Origin: an uncultured Pelagibacteraceae bacterium
Lineage (GTDB): Bacteria > Pseudomonadota > Alphaproteobacteria > Pelagibacterales > Pelagibacteraceae
Assembly: GCA_902522225.1 (NCBI GenBank)
Contig: CABYUS010000004.1
Location: 1-52,605 of the forward strand
Direction: 5' to 3'
DNA: 52,605 nucleotides
A program made the position numbers and the translations under genes. Shown here piece by piece: positions 1-8,422 of this stretch (positions are counted from its first letter, which is position 1; each line of letters opens with the position of its first letter). A model generated the notes under the pieces. It searched no databases and was not told where the DNA came from. It worked only from the letters and a program-made list of their open reading frames with translations.

Positions 1-68
1 TTGCCTTTTAGCCTTTATTTTGTATTGTCCCATTTTTAGAATTTTAACAATATAACTATAAGGAATTT

Positions 69-2174
69 ATGAGCTCATCTGTTGAAACAATTTTAATTTA
101 TACAATTATTGCTGGATTATTATCTATTGTGTATGGCTTTTTTACTGGCAAAAGTATACTAAACTCGAGCTCAGGTAACTCTAGAATGCGAGAAATTGCA
201 TCAGCAATACAAATTGGTGCTAAGGCTTATTTAAATCGACAATACAAAACTATAGCTATTGTTGGCGTAGTTGTATTAATTATAATTAGTATTGCTTTTA
301 GTCCACTAGTTGGTCTTGGTTATTTGATTGGAGCAACTTTATCAGGAATTGCTGGTTATGTTGGAATGCTAGTTTCAGTTCAAGCTAATGTGAGAACGGC
401 AGAAGCAGCAAGAAAAGGTTTATCTGCTGGACTTTCTTTGGCATTTAGATCAGGTGCTGTTACTGGAATGTTAGTTGCTGGTTTAGCATTATTATCAATA
501 GCAGTTTACTATTTTTTACTATTGAAATTCAATATTGATGAAAGAGAAATCGTAAATGCATTAGTTGCATTAGGTTTTGGAGCATCTTTAATTTCAATAT
601 TTGCACGTTTAGGAGGAGGAATTTTTACTAAAGGCGCAGATGTTGGTGCCGACCTAGTTGGAAAAGTAGAGGCAGGTATCCCAGAGGATGACCCAAGAAA
701 TCCTGCAGTGATTGCAGATAATGTAGGTGATAACGTAGGGGATTGTGCTGGTATGGCTGCAGACCTATTTGAAACTTATGCTGTTACAATAGTTGCTACA
801 ATGGTTCTTTCTCACATTTTTTTTCATGGTGATCTAAATATGATGATTTACCCTTTAACGATTGGTGGTGCTTGCATTATAACATCAATTATTGGTACTT
901 ATTTCGTAAAACTTGGTAGGGATAAAAATATTATGAATGCTATGTATAAAGGTTTCATTATAACAGCCCTAAGTTCATTAATTATTTTATACCCTGTAAC
1001 TGATATTGTAATAGGTTTTTCATCAGAATATATTGTAAATAATAAATCTTTTACTGGCTTAAGTTTATATTTTTGTGGAATTGTTGGTTTAGTTATAACA
1101 GGACTTCTAATATGGGTAACAGAATACTATACTGGTACAGATTACAGACCTGTTAAAAGTGTGGCAGAGTCATCGACAACTGGTCATGGTACTAATGTAA
1201 TACAAGGTTTAGCTGTTTCAATGGAAGCTACAGCAATACCAGCATTAATAATTGTTGCTGGTATTTTAGTTACTAATTCTATTGCTGGATTATTTGGTAT
1301 AGCAATTGCAGTAACTACAATGTTAGCCTTGGCAGGCATGGTAGTAGCCCTTGATGCTTACGGACCAGTAACTGACAATGCTGGTGGAATAGCTGAGATG
1401 TCTAATTTGCCAAAAAATGTAAGAAAAACAACTGACGCATTAGATGCTGTAGGCAATACAACTAAGGCTGTTACAAAAGGTTATGCAATAGGATCTGCTG
1501 GTTTAGGAGCTTTAGTACTATTTGCTGCCTATACAGAGGATATAAAATATTTTTCTACTGTAACAGGCTCAAAATTGGAAGGTATAGTAGTTACATTTGA
1601 TCTTTCTAACCCATTCGTTGTAGTAGGATTATTGATTGGTGGAATGCTGCCATATCTATTTGGATCGATGGGTATGCAGGCAGTTGGTAGAGCAGGTGGC
1701 GCAGTTGTTGTAGAAGTTCGTAGACAATTTAAAAAGATACCAGGAATAATGAAAAGAAAAGCTAAACCAGATTATGGAAGATTAGTTGATCTTTTAACAA
1801 AAGCTGCAATTAAAGAAATGATTATACCATCATTACTCCCAGTTTTATCACCTATAGTTCTTTATATAATAATTTTACCTATTGGTGGTCAAGTTGCTGC
1901 ATTATCTTCTGTGGGTGCAATGCTACTTGGTGTTATTATCACAGGTTTGTTTGTAGCAGTATCAATGACTGCTGGTGGTGGTGCATGGGATAATGCTAAA
2001 AAATATATAGAAGACGGTAAATTCGGTGGAAAAGGTTCAGAAGCGCATAAAGCAGCTGTCACTGGTGATACTGTCGGTGATCCTTACAAGGATACAGCAG
2101 GCCCTGCGGTAAATCCAATGATTAAAATAACAAATATAGTTGCATTATTGTTATTAGCTGTAATTGCTGGTTAA
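69..2174 (+). CDS. hppA: K+-insensitive H+-translocating membrane pyrophosphatase
   Basis: Couples hydrolysis of pyrophosphate to proton export across the inner membrane, conserving energy from biosynthetic PPi. The 701 residues form about 16 membrane helices, the usual size for bacterial enzymes. The PPi/Mg-binding segments are visible: [11 protein letters not shown] at about 191-201, DNVGDNVGD at about 217-225, and the C-terminal [14 protein letters not shown] near 667-680. The GNTTKA motif has Lys at about 466, where K+-dependent enzymes have Ala, so I call the K+-independent class. AAGGA at 60-64 lies just upstream of the ATG. The 3' end overlaps the convergent bamE by 4 bases. GC content looks higher than in neighbouring genes, as expected for a conserved, abundant membrane protein. 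Confidence 0.97.
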   Translation: MSSSVETILIYTIIAGLLSIVYGFFTGKSILNSSSGNSRMREIASAIQIGAKAYLNRQYKTIAIVGVVVLIIISIAFSPLVGLGYLIGATLSGIAGYVGMLVSVQANVRTAEAARKGLSAGLSLAFRSGAVTGMLVAGLALLSIAVYYFLLLKFNIDEREIVNALVALGFGASLISIFARLGGGIFTKGADVGADLVGKVEAGIPEDDPRNPAVIADNVGDNVGDCAGMAADLFETYAVTIVATMVLSHIFFHGDLNMMIYPLTIGGACIITSIIGTYFVKLGRDKNIMNAMYKGFIITALSSLIILYPVTDIVIGFSSEYIVNNKSFTGLSLYFCGIVGLVITGLLIWVTEYYTGTDYRPVKSVAESSTTGHGTNVIQGLAVSMEATAIPALIIVAGILVTNSIAGLFGIAIAVTTMLALAGMVVALDAYGPVTDNAGGIAEMSNLPKNVRKTTDALDAVGNTTKAVTKGYAIGSAGLGALVLFAAYTEDIKYFSTVTGSKLEGIVVTFDLSNPFVVVGLLIGGMLPYLFGSMGMQAVGRAGGAVVVEVRRQFKKIPGIMKRKAKPDYGRLVDLLTKAAIKEMIIPSLLPVLSPIVLYIIILPIGGQVAALSSVGAMLLGVIITGLFVAVSMTAGGGAWDNAKKYIEDGKFGGKGSEAHKAAVTGDTVGDPYKDTAGPAVNPMIKITNIVALLLLAVIAG

Positions 2175-2641
2175 TCGGAAACCTTTTTTTTACGAGTTCC
2201 AAGAGGGTCATTTATTTTATGTATTAGGTTTGTTACAAAATCATATACGAAAGTTCTTTTTCTAAAGCCTACAGATGTATCATTTTGATCAAATTTAATT
2301 TTATTCATGTCATCAATATTCTTAAAATCTTTTTTAACTAATAAACCATTATTATCTAATTCTAGAGTTAAAACGTTATTTACAAATATTTTTTTTCTAC
2401 CTAGGCTCCTTATTGTAGTACCAGTCTTTTTTCGCTCTATATAGATCCATAAATCATTATTAAAGGTACTTTTCGTAGAAGGTTGGCCCAGTAGCATAAT
2501 TATATCATTTTTGTTTGATTCATTGACAATTAAATTTTCTTGTTTTTTTTTTAAGAAATGAACACCATGATTATTTTCTATTCTATTTAATTTACAGTTT
2601 GAAATACACAAAATAAGTAATAATAATAATATAATTTTCAT
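2171..2641 (-). CDS. bamE: Outer membrane assembly lipoprotein, BamE/SmpA/OmlA family
   Basis: BamE is a lipoprotein accessory of the BAM complex that inserts beta-barrel proteins into the outer membrane. The 156-residue product has a lipoprotein signal ending in the lipobox CISNC (Cys16). Next comes the family core: the [11 protein letters not shown] helix-turn, then [10 protein letters not shown] and the strand [12 protein letters not shown] basic tail follows from about residue 120. A bamE-like gene facing away from the bc1 chaperone gene is a usual alphaproteobacterial arrangement. Its ATG overlaps the start codon of the divergent next gene in the palindrome CATG, so no dedicated promoter spacer exists. 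It converges on hppA with a 4-base overlap. Confidence 0.88.
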   Translation of the reverse strand: MKIILLLLLILCISNCKLNRIENNHGVHFLKKKQENLIVNESNKNDIIMLLGQPSTKSTFNNDLWIYIERKKTGTTIRSLGRKKIFVNNVLTLELDNNGLLVKKDFKNIDDMNKIKFDQNDTSVGFRKRTFVYDFVTNLIHKINDPLGTRKKKVSD

Positions 2642-3113
2642 GACTAATAATTATTTAAATATTTATAACAATTTAGTTAATTTAACTAGAAATAAAAATT
2701 TATATCAAAATTTAAGCGAAAAGGACACTTTTTCTGATAGATTGACGATTTTGTTATTTCATTTCTGTTTTTTTTTAAAACGTTTTAAAAATGAAATTAA
2801 TAAAGATGAAATGCAAAAAATTCATGATTTTTTCTTTAGACAAATTGAGTTATCAATCCGAGAGATAGGGTATGGTGATGCTTCAATAAATAAAAAAATG
2901 AAAAATTATGTTAATTTTTTTTATGATTTATTGTCTAAAATTGATAAATGGGACGACTATCAAAAATATCATAAATCAACAATAATCGAAAATTACTTCG
3001 TAAATTTAAAGGATATTACTTTTTATATCAATTATTTTGATAAATATTGGGATTTCTTATTAAAAAGTTCTTTTAATTCATTTTTAAAAGGTGTAATTAA
3101 TGCTAAATTTTAA
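2640..3113 (+). CDS. Ubiquinol-cytochrome c chaperone family protein (CBP3-like)
   Basis: This 157-residue protein belongs to the Ubiq_cyt_C_chap family, related to mitochondrial Cbp3/UQCC1, which assists cytochrome b and bc1 complex assembly. The family signature is [23 protein letters not shown] at about residues 64-86, split here only by single-residue variation. The rest is a helical bundle rich in Lys and Phe. It has no signal peptide, so a cytoplasmic or membrane-peripheral role is expected. It heads the run towards rpmF, plsX and ihfA. In many alphaproteobacteria a DUF177 (YceD) gene separates it from rpmF, but here only two bases do. The start codon overlaps that of bamE on the other strand. 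A TATAAT at 2630-2635 lies four bases before the ATG. Confidence 0.85.
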   Translation: MTNNYLNIYNNLVNLTRNKNLYQNLSEKDTFSDRLTILLFHFCFFLKRFKNEINKDEMQKIHDFFFRQIELSIREIGYGDASINKKMKNYVNFFYDLLSKIDKWDDYQKYHKSTIIENYFVNLKDITFYINYFDKYWDFLLKSSFNSFLKGVINAKF

Positions 3114-3115
3114 TT

Positions 3116-3295
3116 ATGGCTGTACCAAAACGTAAAACTACAAAATCTAGGGCTGGTAAAAGAAGATCGCATATAAAATTTTCTTCTAAAAATATAGTCG
3201 AAGATAAAAAATCTGGTGAATATAGACTTTCACATCATATGGATTTAAAAACTGGATTTTATAAAGGAAGACAAGTTTTAGATCCCAAAGAATAA
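3116..3295 (+). CDS. rpmF: 50S ribosomal protein L32
   Basis: A 59-codon gene read directly from the sequence. It starts [19 protein letters not shown], the highly conserved N-terminus of L32, and ends LDPKE. L32 is a small basic large-subunit protein near the peptidyl transferase centre. The zinc-type Cys motif is absent; this is the cysteine-free form common in proteobacteria. It lies two bases after the bc1 chaperone gene and 13 bases before plsX, matching the widespread rpmF-plsX pairing of translation with phospholipid synthesis. The gene is short enough that length filters drop it. Confidence 0.96.
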   Translation: MAVPKRKTTKSRAGKRRSHIKFSSKNIVEDKKSGEYRLSHHMDLKTGFYKGRQVLDPKE

Positions 3296-3308
3296 TAATA
3301 TAATTTAA

Positions 3309-4313
3309 ATGTTAGATAAAATTAAAATTGCAGTAGATGCAATGGGTGGAGATGGTTCACCAAAAAAAATTATTGATGGGATTTCATTACATCAAAAAAA
3401 ATCAAAAGATACTTATTATAACATTTTTGGTGATAAAAATTTAATTTTTGACTTGCTACCAAAAAATTTAAATAAAGATAACTGCAAAATAATTCATACC
3501 ACAGATAAGGTTATAGGTAATGATACGCCTCTTGGAGCAGCTAAAAGGGGAAAGAATACTAGCATGTGGCTTGCAATAGAAAGTGTTAAAAATAAAAACT
3601 CAGATATAGTTATTTCAGCAGGTAATACTGGAGCATTATTAGTTCTGGCCAAATTGAATTTAGAAATGATTGAAAATATTGACAAACCTGCTTTATCAGC
3701 TCTATGGCCAAATAAAAAAGGCATGAATGTAGTTTTGGATTTGGGCGCAAATATTGAATGTAGTGAAAAAAATCTAATAGATTTTTCTATAATGGGTTCA
3801 TCTCTTTACAAAGCATTGTTCAAAGAGAATAATCCAAATGTTGCTATATTAAATATTGGATCAGAAGAGACTAAAGGAAATGAAATTATTAAAAATACAT
3901 ACAAAAAACTTAATGAAATTAATAATAAAAATTTTAATTTTAAAGGCTACATTGAAGGAAATCATTTAATGGATGGTAACGTTGATGTAATTGTTACAGA
4001 TGGTTTTACAGGCAATGTAGCTTTAAAAACAGCTGAAGGTACAGCTAATTTCATTACTAGCGAATTGAAAAAAAATATGACTAAAAATCTAATAGGTAAA
4101 ATTTCTACTTTATTAAATTACAATAATTTAAATTCATTTAAAAAAAAATTTGATCCACGACTATACAATGGTGCCATACTATTAGGACTAAATAATGCTG
4201 TAGTTAAAAGTCATGGATCTACAGATGCAATTGGTTTTTTTCATTCATTGAATGTATGTGAAAAAATTATTAATGGTAAATTGATTGAAAAGATTAAACA
4301 AAGTATAATTTAG
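3309..4313 (+). CDS. plsX: Phosphate acyltransferase PlsX
   Basis: Converts acyl-ACP and phosphate to acyl-phosphate, the acyl donor for PlsY in phosphatidic acid synthesis; a peripheral membrane enzyme. The 334 residues begin with the family hallmark IAVDAMGGDGSPKK. The body carries the conserved segments VISAGNTGALL, VLDLGANIECSE and VIVTDGFTGNVALK. Length is normal. It follows rpmF by 13 bases and is followed two bases later by ihfA. The fabH gene that usually separates plsX from ihfA in alphaproteobacteria is absent from this spot. Confidence 0.96.
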   Translation: MLDKIKIAVDAMGGDGSPKKIIDGISLHQKKSKDTYYNIFGDKNLIFDLLPKNLNKDNCKIIHTTDKVIGNDTPLGAAKRGKNTSMWLAIESVKNKNSDIVISAGNTGALLVLAKLNLEMIENIDKPALSALWPNKKGMNVVLDLGANIECSEKNLIDFSIMGSSLYKALFKENNPNVAILNIGSEETKGNEIIKNTYKKLNEINNKNFNFKGYIEGNHLMDGNVDVIVTDGFTGNVALKTAEGTANFITSELKKNMTKNLIGKISTLLNYNNLNSFKKKFDPRLYNGAILLGLNNAVVKSHGSTDAIGFFHSLNVCEKIINGKLIEKIKQSII

Positions 4314-4315
4314 AC

Positions 4316-4615
4316 ATGAGAATCAATTTAACAAAAAAAGATATAATTAACTCAGCATATATGAGAATAGGGTTCTCAAAGAATATTTCTGAAAATATTT
4401 TAGATGATTTGTTGCATATATTATCGGACAATTTAATTAAGAATGAAAAAGTTAAAATATCTAATTTTGGAACTTTCCAGATTAAAAGTAAAGGTTCTAG
4501 AATTGGCAGAAATCCAAAAACTAAAGAGGAAAAATTGATTACTGCTAGAAGAGTAATTTCATTTAAAGCTTCAAACGAATTTAAAAAATATATTAACAGT
4601 GACAGAAAAATTTGA
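4316..4615 (+). CDS. ihfA: Integration host factor alpha subunit
   Basis: A 99-residue DNA-bending protein of the HU/IHF family. It has the helical N-terminal dimer domain (LTKKDIINSAYMRIGFSK), the VKISNFGTFQIK strand region and the beta-arm GRNPKTKEE, with the intercalating proline at about residue 67. RRVISFKAS then leads into the C-terminal helix. The alpha rather than beta or HU assignment rests mainly on position, between plsX and a MerR gene as in other alphaproteobacteria, and on the ITARR segment. It acts with IhfB as a nucleoid and regulatory factor. The next gene starts inside its last codons. Confidence 0.9.
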   Translation: MRINLTKKDIINSAYMRIGFSKNISENILDDLLHILSDNLIKNEKVKISNFGTFQIKSKGSRIGRNPKTKEEKLITARRVISFKASNEFKKYINSDRKI

Positions 4616-4982
4616 TCAAGCGTATAAATCAATAGGTGAAGTAGCAAAACTTCTAAAATTAGTTAATAAAAAAAATGGAAATTTAAATACTCACACAATT
4701 CGATATTGGGAAAAAGAATTTAAAAACATTAAACCAAGAATTATGTCTGGAAAAAGACGTTACTATAATTCAACTGAAATAGAAAAACTAAAAAAAATCC
4801 AATATTTATTAAAAAATAAAGGTTTAACGATAAAAGGGGTAAAATTATTTATAGATAACAACAAATCTTTAGATCTTGACGAAACATCAAATAATTCTAT
4901 AAACACATCTGATAAGAATTTTTTAAAAAGTAAATTAAATAAAATTTCTAAATTGGTTAAAAGTATTAAATTAAATAAATAA
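4599..4982 (+). CDS. MerR-family transcriptional regulator
   Basis: A 127-residue protein with an N-terminal winged helix of the MerR type: YKSIGEVAKLL (helix-turn-helix), TIRYWEKEF and KRRYYNSTEIEKL, at about residues 9-70. A helix and a Lys/Ser-rich tail follow, and no recognisable effector domain is present. It starts with GTG inside the last codons of ihfA (17-base overlap), the only start preserving the full DNA-binding domain. A MerR gene straight after ihfA is an old alphaproteobacterial pairing, but its target is not known to me. Its stop codon overlaps the rpmG start (TAATG). Confidence 0.88.
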   Translation: MTEKFDQAYKSIGEVAKLLKLVNKKNGNLNTHTIRYWEKEFKNIKPRIMSGKRRYYNSTEIEKLKKIQYLLKNKGLTIKGVKLFIDNNKSLDLDETSNNSINTSDKNFLKSKLNKISKLVKSIKLNK

Positions 4983-5173
4983 TGGCAAAAAAAACTCACA
5001 TTAAGGTTAGATTAGTACCTGAAGCTAAACCAGATAGTTCATTTTACTATTACGTAAAAAAACCAGCAGGTGGCGAAAAAGCAAAAGTTAAATTAAAAGC
5101 AAAAAAGTATAATCCTTCAACAAGAAAACATGAAATGTTTATTGAAAAGAAGTTACCACCACATAGTAAGTAA
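4982..5173 (+). CDS. rpmG: 50S ribosomal protein L33
   Basis: A 63-residue basic protein with the L33 pattern: MAKKTHIKVRLVPEA, then FYYYVKKP and a KYNPSTRKHEMFIEKKL C-terminus (family: KYDPxxRKHVxFKExK). It is a few residues longer than typical 55-residue alphaproteobacterial L33 because of an insert around residues 28-35 (PAGGEKAK). There are no zinc-binding cysteines. Its start overlaps the MerR stop by one base, indicating translational coupling. Confidence 0.92.
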   Translation: MAKKTHIKVRLVPEAKPDSSFYYYVKKPAGGEKAKVKLKAKKYNPSTRKHEMFIEKKLPPHSK

Positions 5174-5461
5174 TTATTTTTTAAAATTTCTTCTTTCATA
5201 ATCAATATAAGACCAAATCATATTTTTCCAAATTCTTTTTGTTATTTTAGGATCAATTTTATTTTTAATTGATAAAGTTTTAATCTTTTTTAAAATAACA
5301 TTTATTCTTTTTTGATCAACAATTTGACTTTTAAACTTTTTCAATGACAGAACTTTCTTTACAAGCAATGAACGTTTTTTTATTATTTTTAAAAGCTCTA
5401 GATCAATTTTATCAAGTTTTTTTCTTAATTTCTGCAGTTCTTTTATATTTTTTGGCGACAT
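5174..5461 (-). CDS. Chorismate mutase, AroQ type (monofunctional)
   Basis: Rearranges chorismate to prephenate for Phe/Tyr synthesis. The 95-residue all-helical protein fits the AroQ fold: LRKKLDKIDLELLKIIKKRSLLV as helix 1, with the active-site Arg and Lys, then VDQKRINVILKKI, and IWKNMIWSYIDYERR as helix 3. It stands alone, with no prephenate dehydratase or dehydrogenase fused. It converges with rpmG, with no spacer between the two stop codons, and is divergent from ctaA. Confidence 0.87.
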   Translation of the reverse strand: MSPKNIKELQKLRKKLDKIDLELLKIIKKRSLLVKKVLSLKKFKSQIVDQKRINVILKKIKTLSIKNKIDPKITKRIWKNMIWSYIDYERRNFKK

Positions 5462-5469
5462 TTATTCAA

Positions 5470-5497
5470 TTGGCTTTATTAAAAATTAATATATTTA
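5470..5497 (+). promoter_or_regulatory. Possible sigma-70 promoter for ctaA
   Basis: TTGGCT at 5470-5475, a 16-base spacer and TATTTA at 5492-5497. The predicted start of transcription falls at or next to the ctaA ATG (5505), which would give a leaderless or nearly leaderless mRNA. The boxes match consensus only partly in very AT-rich DNA, so this is tentative. Confidence 0.3.
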
Positions 5498-5504
5498 TCA
5501 CATT

Positions 5505-6536
5505 ATGTATACAAAAAATTATGAAATAAATCATAAAGTTTCCTTTTGGTTACTTATAATGTTTTTGATAATTTCATTTATGATTATTGTTGGTGGCTTA
5601 ACTAGATTAACTGATTCTGGCTTATCTATAACTCAGTGGCAACTATTTTCTGGTTTTATTCCACCCTTAAATCAAAAAGATTGGGTTTATTATTTTGATT
5701 TATATAAAAAAATACCTGAATTTTATTTGCAAAATTACACAATGACTTTAGAAGAATTTAAAATTATTTTTTGGTGGGAATGGGCACATAGATTTCTTGG
5801 CAGATTAATTGGTATTGCATATTTAATACCCTTGATTTATTTTTCTTTTAAAATAAGTATAAAAAAACTCGTTCCTTTATATTTAATTTTCCTACTTATT
5901 TGCTTTCAAGGATTTATTGGCTGGTATATGGTTTCTAGTGGTCTTGTGGATAGAGTTGATGTTAGTCACTTTCGTTTAGCTACACATCTAATAATTGCAT
6001 TTATAATTCTTTCTTTAATATTTTTTAACTATCTAAAATTTAAAAGTTTTAAAAAACCACCTAGAAGTCTAAATATTTTTATACCTGTTATTTTTCTTTT
6101 ATTAATCTACCTTCAAATTACTTTTGGCGCATTTGTTTCGGGCATGGATGCAGGTAAAATTTATAATTCATGGCCTTTAATGGGCACTTCTTTTTTTCCT
6201 GATGACAGTAATTTAAAAGAAATTTTTTATATTTCATCATTAAGCGATAGATCAATTGTACAATTTATTCATAGAAACCTCGCGTATATAATACTGTTAT
6301 TCTATATGTATATTTTATTTAAAGTTTATCATTTAAAATTAAACGATTTTTTTAAGACTATCTATTTTGTAGGTTTTATTTTGTTTTTACAGATAATTCT
6401 TGGGATTATTACTCTTTTATCTGGTGCAACAATATTTTATTCATCGTTGCACCAAATAAGTTCGATATTTTTAGTTAGCTCAAGTATTTATTTTTTATAT
6501 TTAAACTTAAGTTCTAACCAACAGCTTTCAAGTTAG
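5505..6536 (+). CDS. ctaA: Heme A synthase, COX15/CtaA family
   Basis: Oxidises the C8 methyl of heme O to give heme A for aa3-type cytochrome oxidase; an integral inner-membrane enzyme. The 343 residues contain about eight helices in two related halves. Heme-ligand histidines are visible in WEWAHRFLGR (first half), in VSHFRLATHL, and in the second-half motifs FIHRNLAYI and SSLHQISS. The N-terminal VGGLTRLTDSGLSITQW is a strong family signature. The presence of ctaA implies a heme-A terminal oxidase and aerobic respiration. The 3' end overlaps the convergent metY gene by 23 bases, so both C-termini are encoded on the same DNA. Confidence 0.95.
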   Translation: MYTKNYEINHKVSFWLLIMFLIISFMIIVGGLTRLTDSGLSITQWQLFSGFIPPLNQKDWVYYFDLYKKIPEFYLQNYTMTLEEFKIIFWWEWAHRFLGRLIGIAYLIPLIYFSFKISIKKLVPLYLIFLLICFQGFIGWYMVSSGLVDRVDVSHFRLATHLIIAFIILSLIFFNYLKFKSFKKPPRSLNIFIPVIFLLLIYLQITFGAFVSGMDAGKIYNSWPLMGTSFFPDDSNLKEIFYISSLSDRSIVQFIHRNLAYIILLFYMYILFKVYHLKLNDFFKTIYFVGFILFLQIILGIITLLSGATIFYSSLHQISSIFLVSSSIYFLYLNLSSNQQLSS

Positions 6537-7842
6537 GCTTTCCTGATGCAGATAATGCTTGATCAAGATCAGCTATTATATCATCTGGATGCTCAATGCC
6601 AATTGACAATCTAACATAACCTGGGGTTACACCAGCTGCTAATAATTCTTCAGGCGTTAATTGACTGTGTGTTGTTGTTGCAGGATGTATTGCAAGACTT
6701 CTCGCATCACCTATATTAGCAACATGGTAAAACATTTTTAATGCTTCTATAAATTTTTTACCTGCTTCAACACCACCTTTAACCTCTATACCTACCAATG
6801 CACCATTTCCACCTTTAAAGTATCTCTTTGCTCTAGCTCCAACTTCACCTTTATGAAGGGTTGGATATATTACCCTATCAACATTTTTGTGTTTAGATAG
6901 AAATTCAACAGCTTTTGTTGCATTTGAACAATGTTGTTTCATTCTTAATGGTGCTGTTTCTAGACCTTGTATAATACCCCATGCATTATCTGGAGCTAAT
7001 GGTGCACCTAAATCTCTGAGCAAGCAAACACGAGCTCTTACAGCAAATGCTACGTTAGCTCCTGTTAATTGTGGTACCACTTCTCCCCATACGGCTCCAC
7101 CATAACTTGCGTCAGGTTCATTAAACATAGGTTGCCTTTTAGGATCAGTAGTCCAATCAAAATTACCTCCATCAACTAGACATCCACCAATAACAGTTCC
7201 ATGACCACCGATAAATTTAGTCAATGAGTGAACTACAACTGCCGCGCCATGTTCTAGTGGTTTACATATAACTGGTGCTGCAGTGTTATCCATAATTAAT
7301 GGTATATTATGTTTTCTTCCAATATCAGAAACCTCTTTAATTGGGAAAACTCTTAAATAAGGATTTGGTAGAGTTTCTGCATAAAAACATCTTGTTTTTT
7401 CATCTACTAATTTTTCGAAGTTTTTAGGATCAGAAGGATCAGCGTATCTACATTCAATACCTAGTTTTTTTAATGTATGGGTAAATAAGTTTACTGTACC
7501 TCCATAAAGATCTGTAGAACTAATAAAATTATCACCAGCTTGACAAACATTCATAATAGCAAATGTTGATGCGGCTTGGCCAGATCCTACAGTTACACAA
7601 GCCAATCCACCTTCTAAAGCTGCAACTCTTTTTTCTAGTACGTCATTAGTTGGATTCATAATTCTTGTATAAATATTTCCAAATTCCTTAAGTGCAAATA
7701 AATTTGCAGCATGATCTGTGTTGTTGAATTGATAAGAAGTTGTTCTATATAGCGGTACCGCAACAGCAGTAGTAGCAGGGTCACTTCTGTAATCACCACC
7801 GTGTAAAGCGATTGTTTCTGGGTTTTTTATATTTTTTGACAT
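6514..7842 (-). CDS. metY: O-acetylhomoserine sulfhydrylase (Cys/Met metabolism PLP enzyme)
   Basis: Forms homocysteine from O-acetylhomoserine and sulfide, the direct-sulfhydrylation route to methionine. The 442 residues match this long subclass (cystathionine synthases are near 390). The PLP lysine lies in HSLTKFIGGHG (Lys209), with IYTRIMNPTNDVLE and ALEGG upstream. Homoserine dehydrogenase, which supplies its precursor, is encoded 2.3 kb away on the other strand. GGAG (7848-7851 on the plus strand as CTCC) precedes the ATG at suitable spacing. Base composition is less AT-rich than the neighbours, suggesting high expression. Related PLP enzymes such as O-succinylhomoserine sulfhydrylase cannot be fully excluded. 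Confidence 0.92.
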   Translation of the reverse strand: MSKNIKNPETIALHGGDYRSDPATTAVAVPLYRTTSYQFNNTDHAANLFALKEFGNIYTRIMNPTNDVLEKRVAALEGGLACVTVGSGQAASTFAIMNVCQAGDNFISSTDLYGGTVNLFTHTLKKLGIECRYADPSDPKNFEKLVDEKTRCFYAETLPNPYLRVFPIKEVSDIGRKHNIPLIMDNTAAPVICKPLEHGAAVVVHSLTKFIGGHGTVIGGCLVDGGNFDWTTDPKRQPMFNEPDASYGGAVWGEVVPQLTGANVAFAVRARVCLLRDLGAPLAPDNAWGIIQGLETAPLRMKQHCSNATKAVEFLSKHKNVDRVIYPTLHKGEVGARAKRYFKGGNGALVGIEVKGGVEAGKKFIEALKMFYHVANIGDARSLAIHPATTTHSQLTPEELLAAGVTPGYVRLSIGIEHPDDIIADLDQALSASGKPNLKAVG

Positions 7843-7872
7843 TTAAGACTCCGTTAATTTAGTTAATTTTTA

Positions 7873-7901
7873 ATTTAACAAGATAAATACTTACATTTCA
7901 A
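7873..7901 (-). promoter_or_regulatory. Putative sigma-70 promoter of metY
   Basis: On the minus strand TTGAAA (plus-strand 7896-7901) and TTAAAT (7873-7878) are separated by exactly 17 bases. Transcription would begin about 20-25 bases before the ATG, leaving room for the GGAG ribosome-binding site but too little for a riboswitch aptamer downstream of it. Confidence 0.4.
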
Positions 7902-7924
7902 GGTATAATGAATACAATTTAAAA

Positions 7925-7953
7925 TTGACTTTATGTATAAATCTAAGTATTTA
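7925..7953 (+). promoter_or_regulatory. Putative sigma-70 promoter of rplM-rpsI
   Basis: TTGACT at 7925-7930, a 17-base spacer and TATTTA at 7948-7953. Transcription should start near 7959-7961, only a few bases before the rplM ATG at 7964. The TTG of the -35 box is also an in-frame start codon, and gene finders may wrongly take it as the start of rplM. Confidence 0.5.
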
Positions 7954-7963
7954 TGCGCATCTT

Positions 7964-8422
7964 ATGACTAATTTTTTAAAAAAAAGTGAACTAAATAACG
8001 CATGGTACATAATAGATGGAAAAAATGCTATTATCGGTAGATTGGCATCTGTGATTGCAAAAATATTAAGAGGCAAGCATAAAACTACTTTTACTCCACA
8101 TATGGATAATGGTGATTTTGTCGTTGTAAAAAATGTTGAAGCTATAAAATTTACAGGAAAAAAATTAGAAGATAAAAAATATTATAGACATACTGGATAT
8201 CCAGGAGGTATTAAAGAAATAAATCCTCTTAAACTTAATGAAAAAAAACCAGGTGAAAGTTTAAAACTTGCAGTTAAAAGAATGTTGCCTGGAGGGCCTC
8301 TGGCAAAAAAACAACTTACTAAATTAAAACTTTATACAGGTGAAGATCATCCTCACGAAGCTCAAAATCCTGAAATTATTGAATTATCAAAATTAAATAA
8401 AAAAAATATTGTAAGAAACTAA
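7964..8422 (+). CDS. rplM: 50S ribosomal protein L13
   Basis: Early-assembling large-subunit protein. The 152 residues carry the L13 pattern: WYIIDGKNAIIGRLASVIAKILRGKHKTTFTPHMDNGDFVVVKN, the YYRHTGYPGG segment, and AVKRMLPGGPLAKKQL with LKLYTGEDHPHEAQNP. I place the start at ATG 7964 rather than the upstream in-frame TTG at 7925, because the extra 13 residues match nothing in L13 and that TTG lies in a promoter -35 box. The stop overlaps the rpsI start by one base (TAATG), consistent with the universal rplM-rpsI operon. Confidence 0.95.
   Translation: MTNFLKKSELNNAWYIIDGKNAIIGRLASVIAKILRGKHKTTFTPHMDNGDFVVVKNVEAIKFTGKKLEDKKYYRHTGYPGGIKEINPLKLNEKKPGESLKLAVKRMLPGGPLAKKQLTKLKLYTGEDHPHEAQNPEIIELSKLNKKNIVRN

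Noticed and set aside
1-68. End of an upstream gene or clear promoter before hppA
   Set aside because: Too short to assign a reading frame, and the candidate boxes (TTGTCC near 25, TATAAC near 51) have poor spacing.
7843-7963. Possible SAM riboswitch (SAM-II/SAM-V type) before metY, as described for some marine alphaproteobacteria
   Set aside because: The leader is short (about 25 bases from the likely transcription start), and I could not find the GCUAAA-type pseudoknot segment or paired stem near the GGAG site.
7925-7963. Upstream TTG start for rplM, adding 13 residues
   Set aside because: The extra residues match nothing in L13, and the TTG belongs to a -35 box with a matching -10; ATG 7964 gives the normal L13 length.
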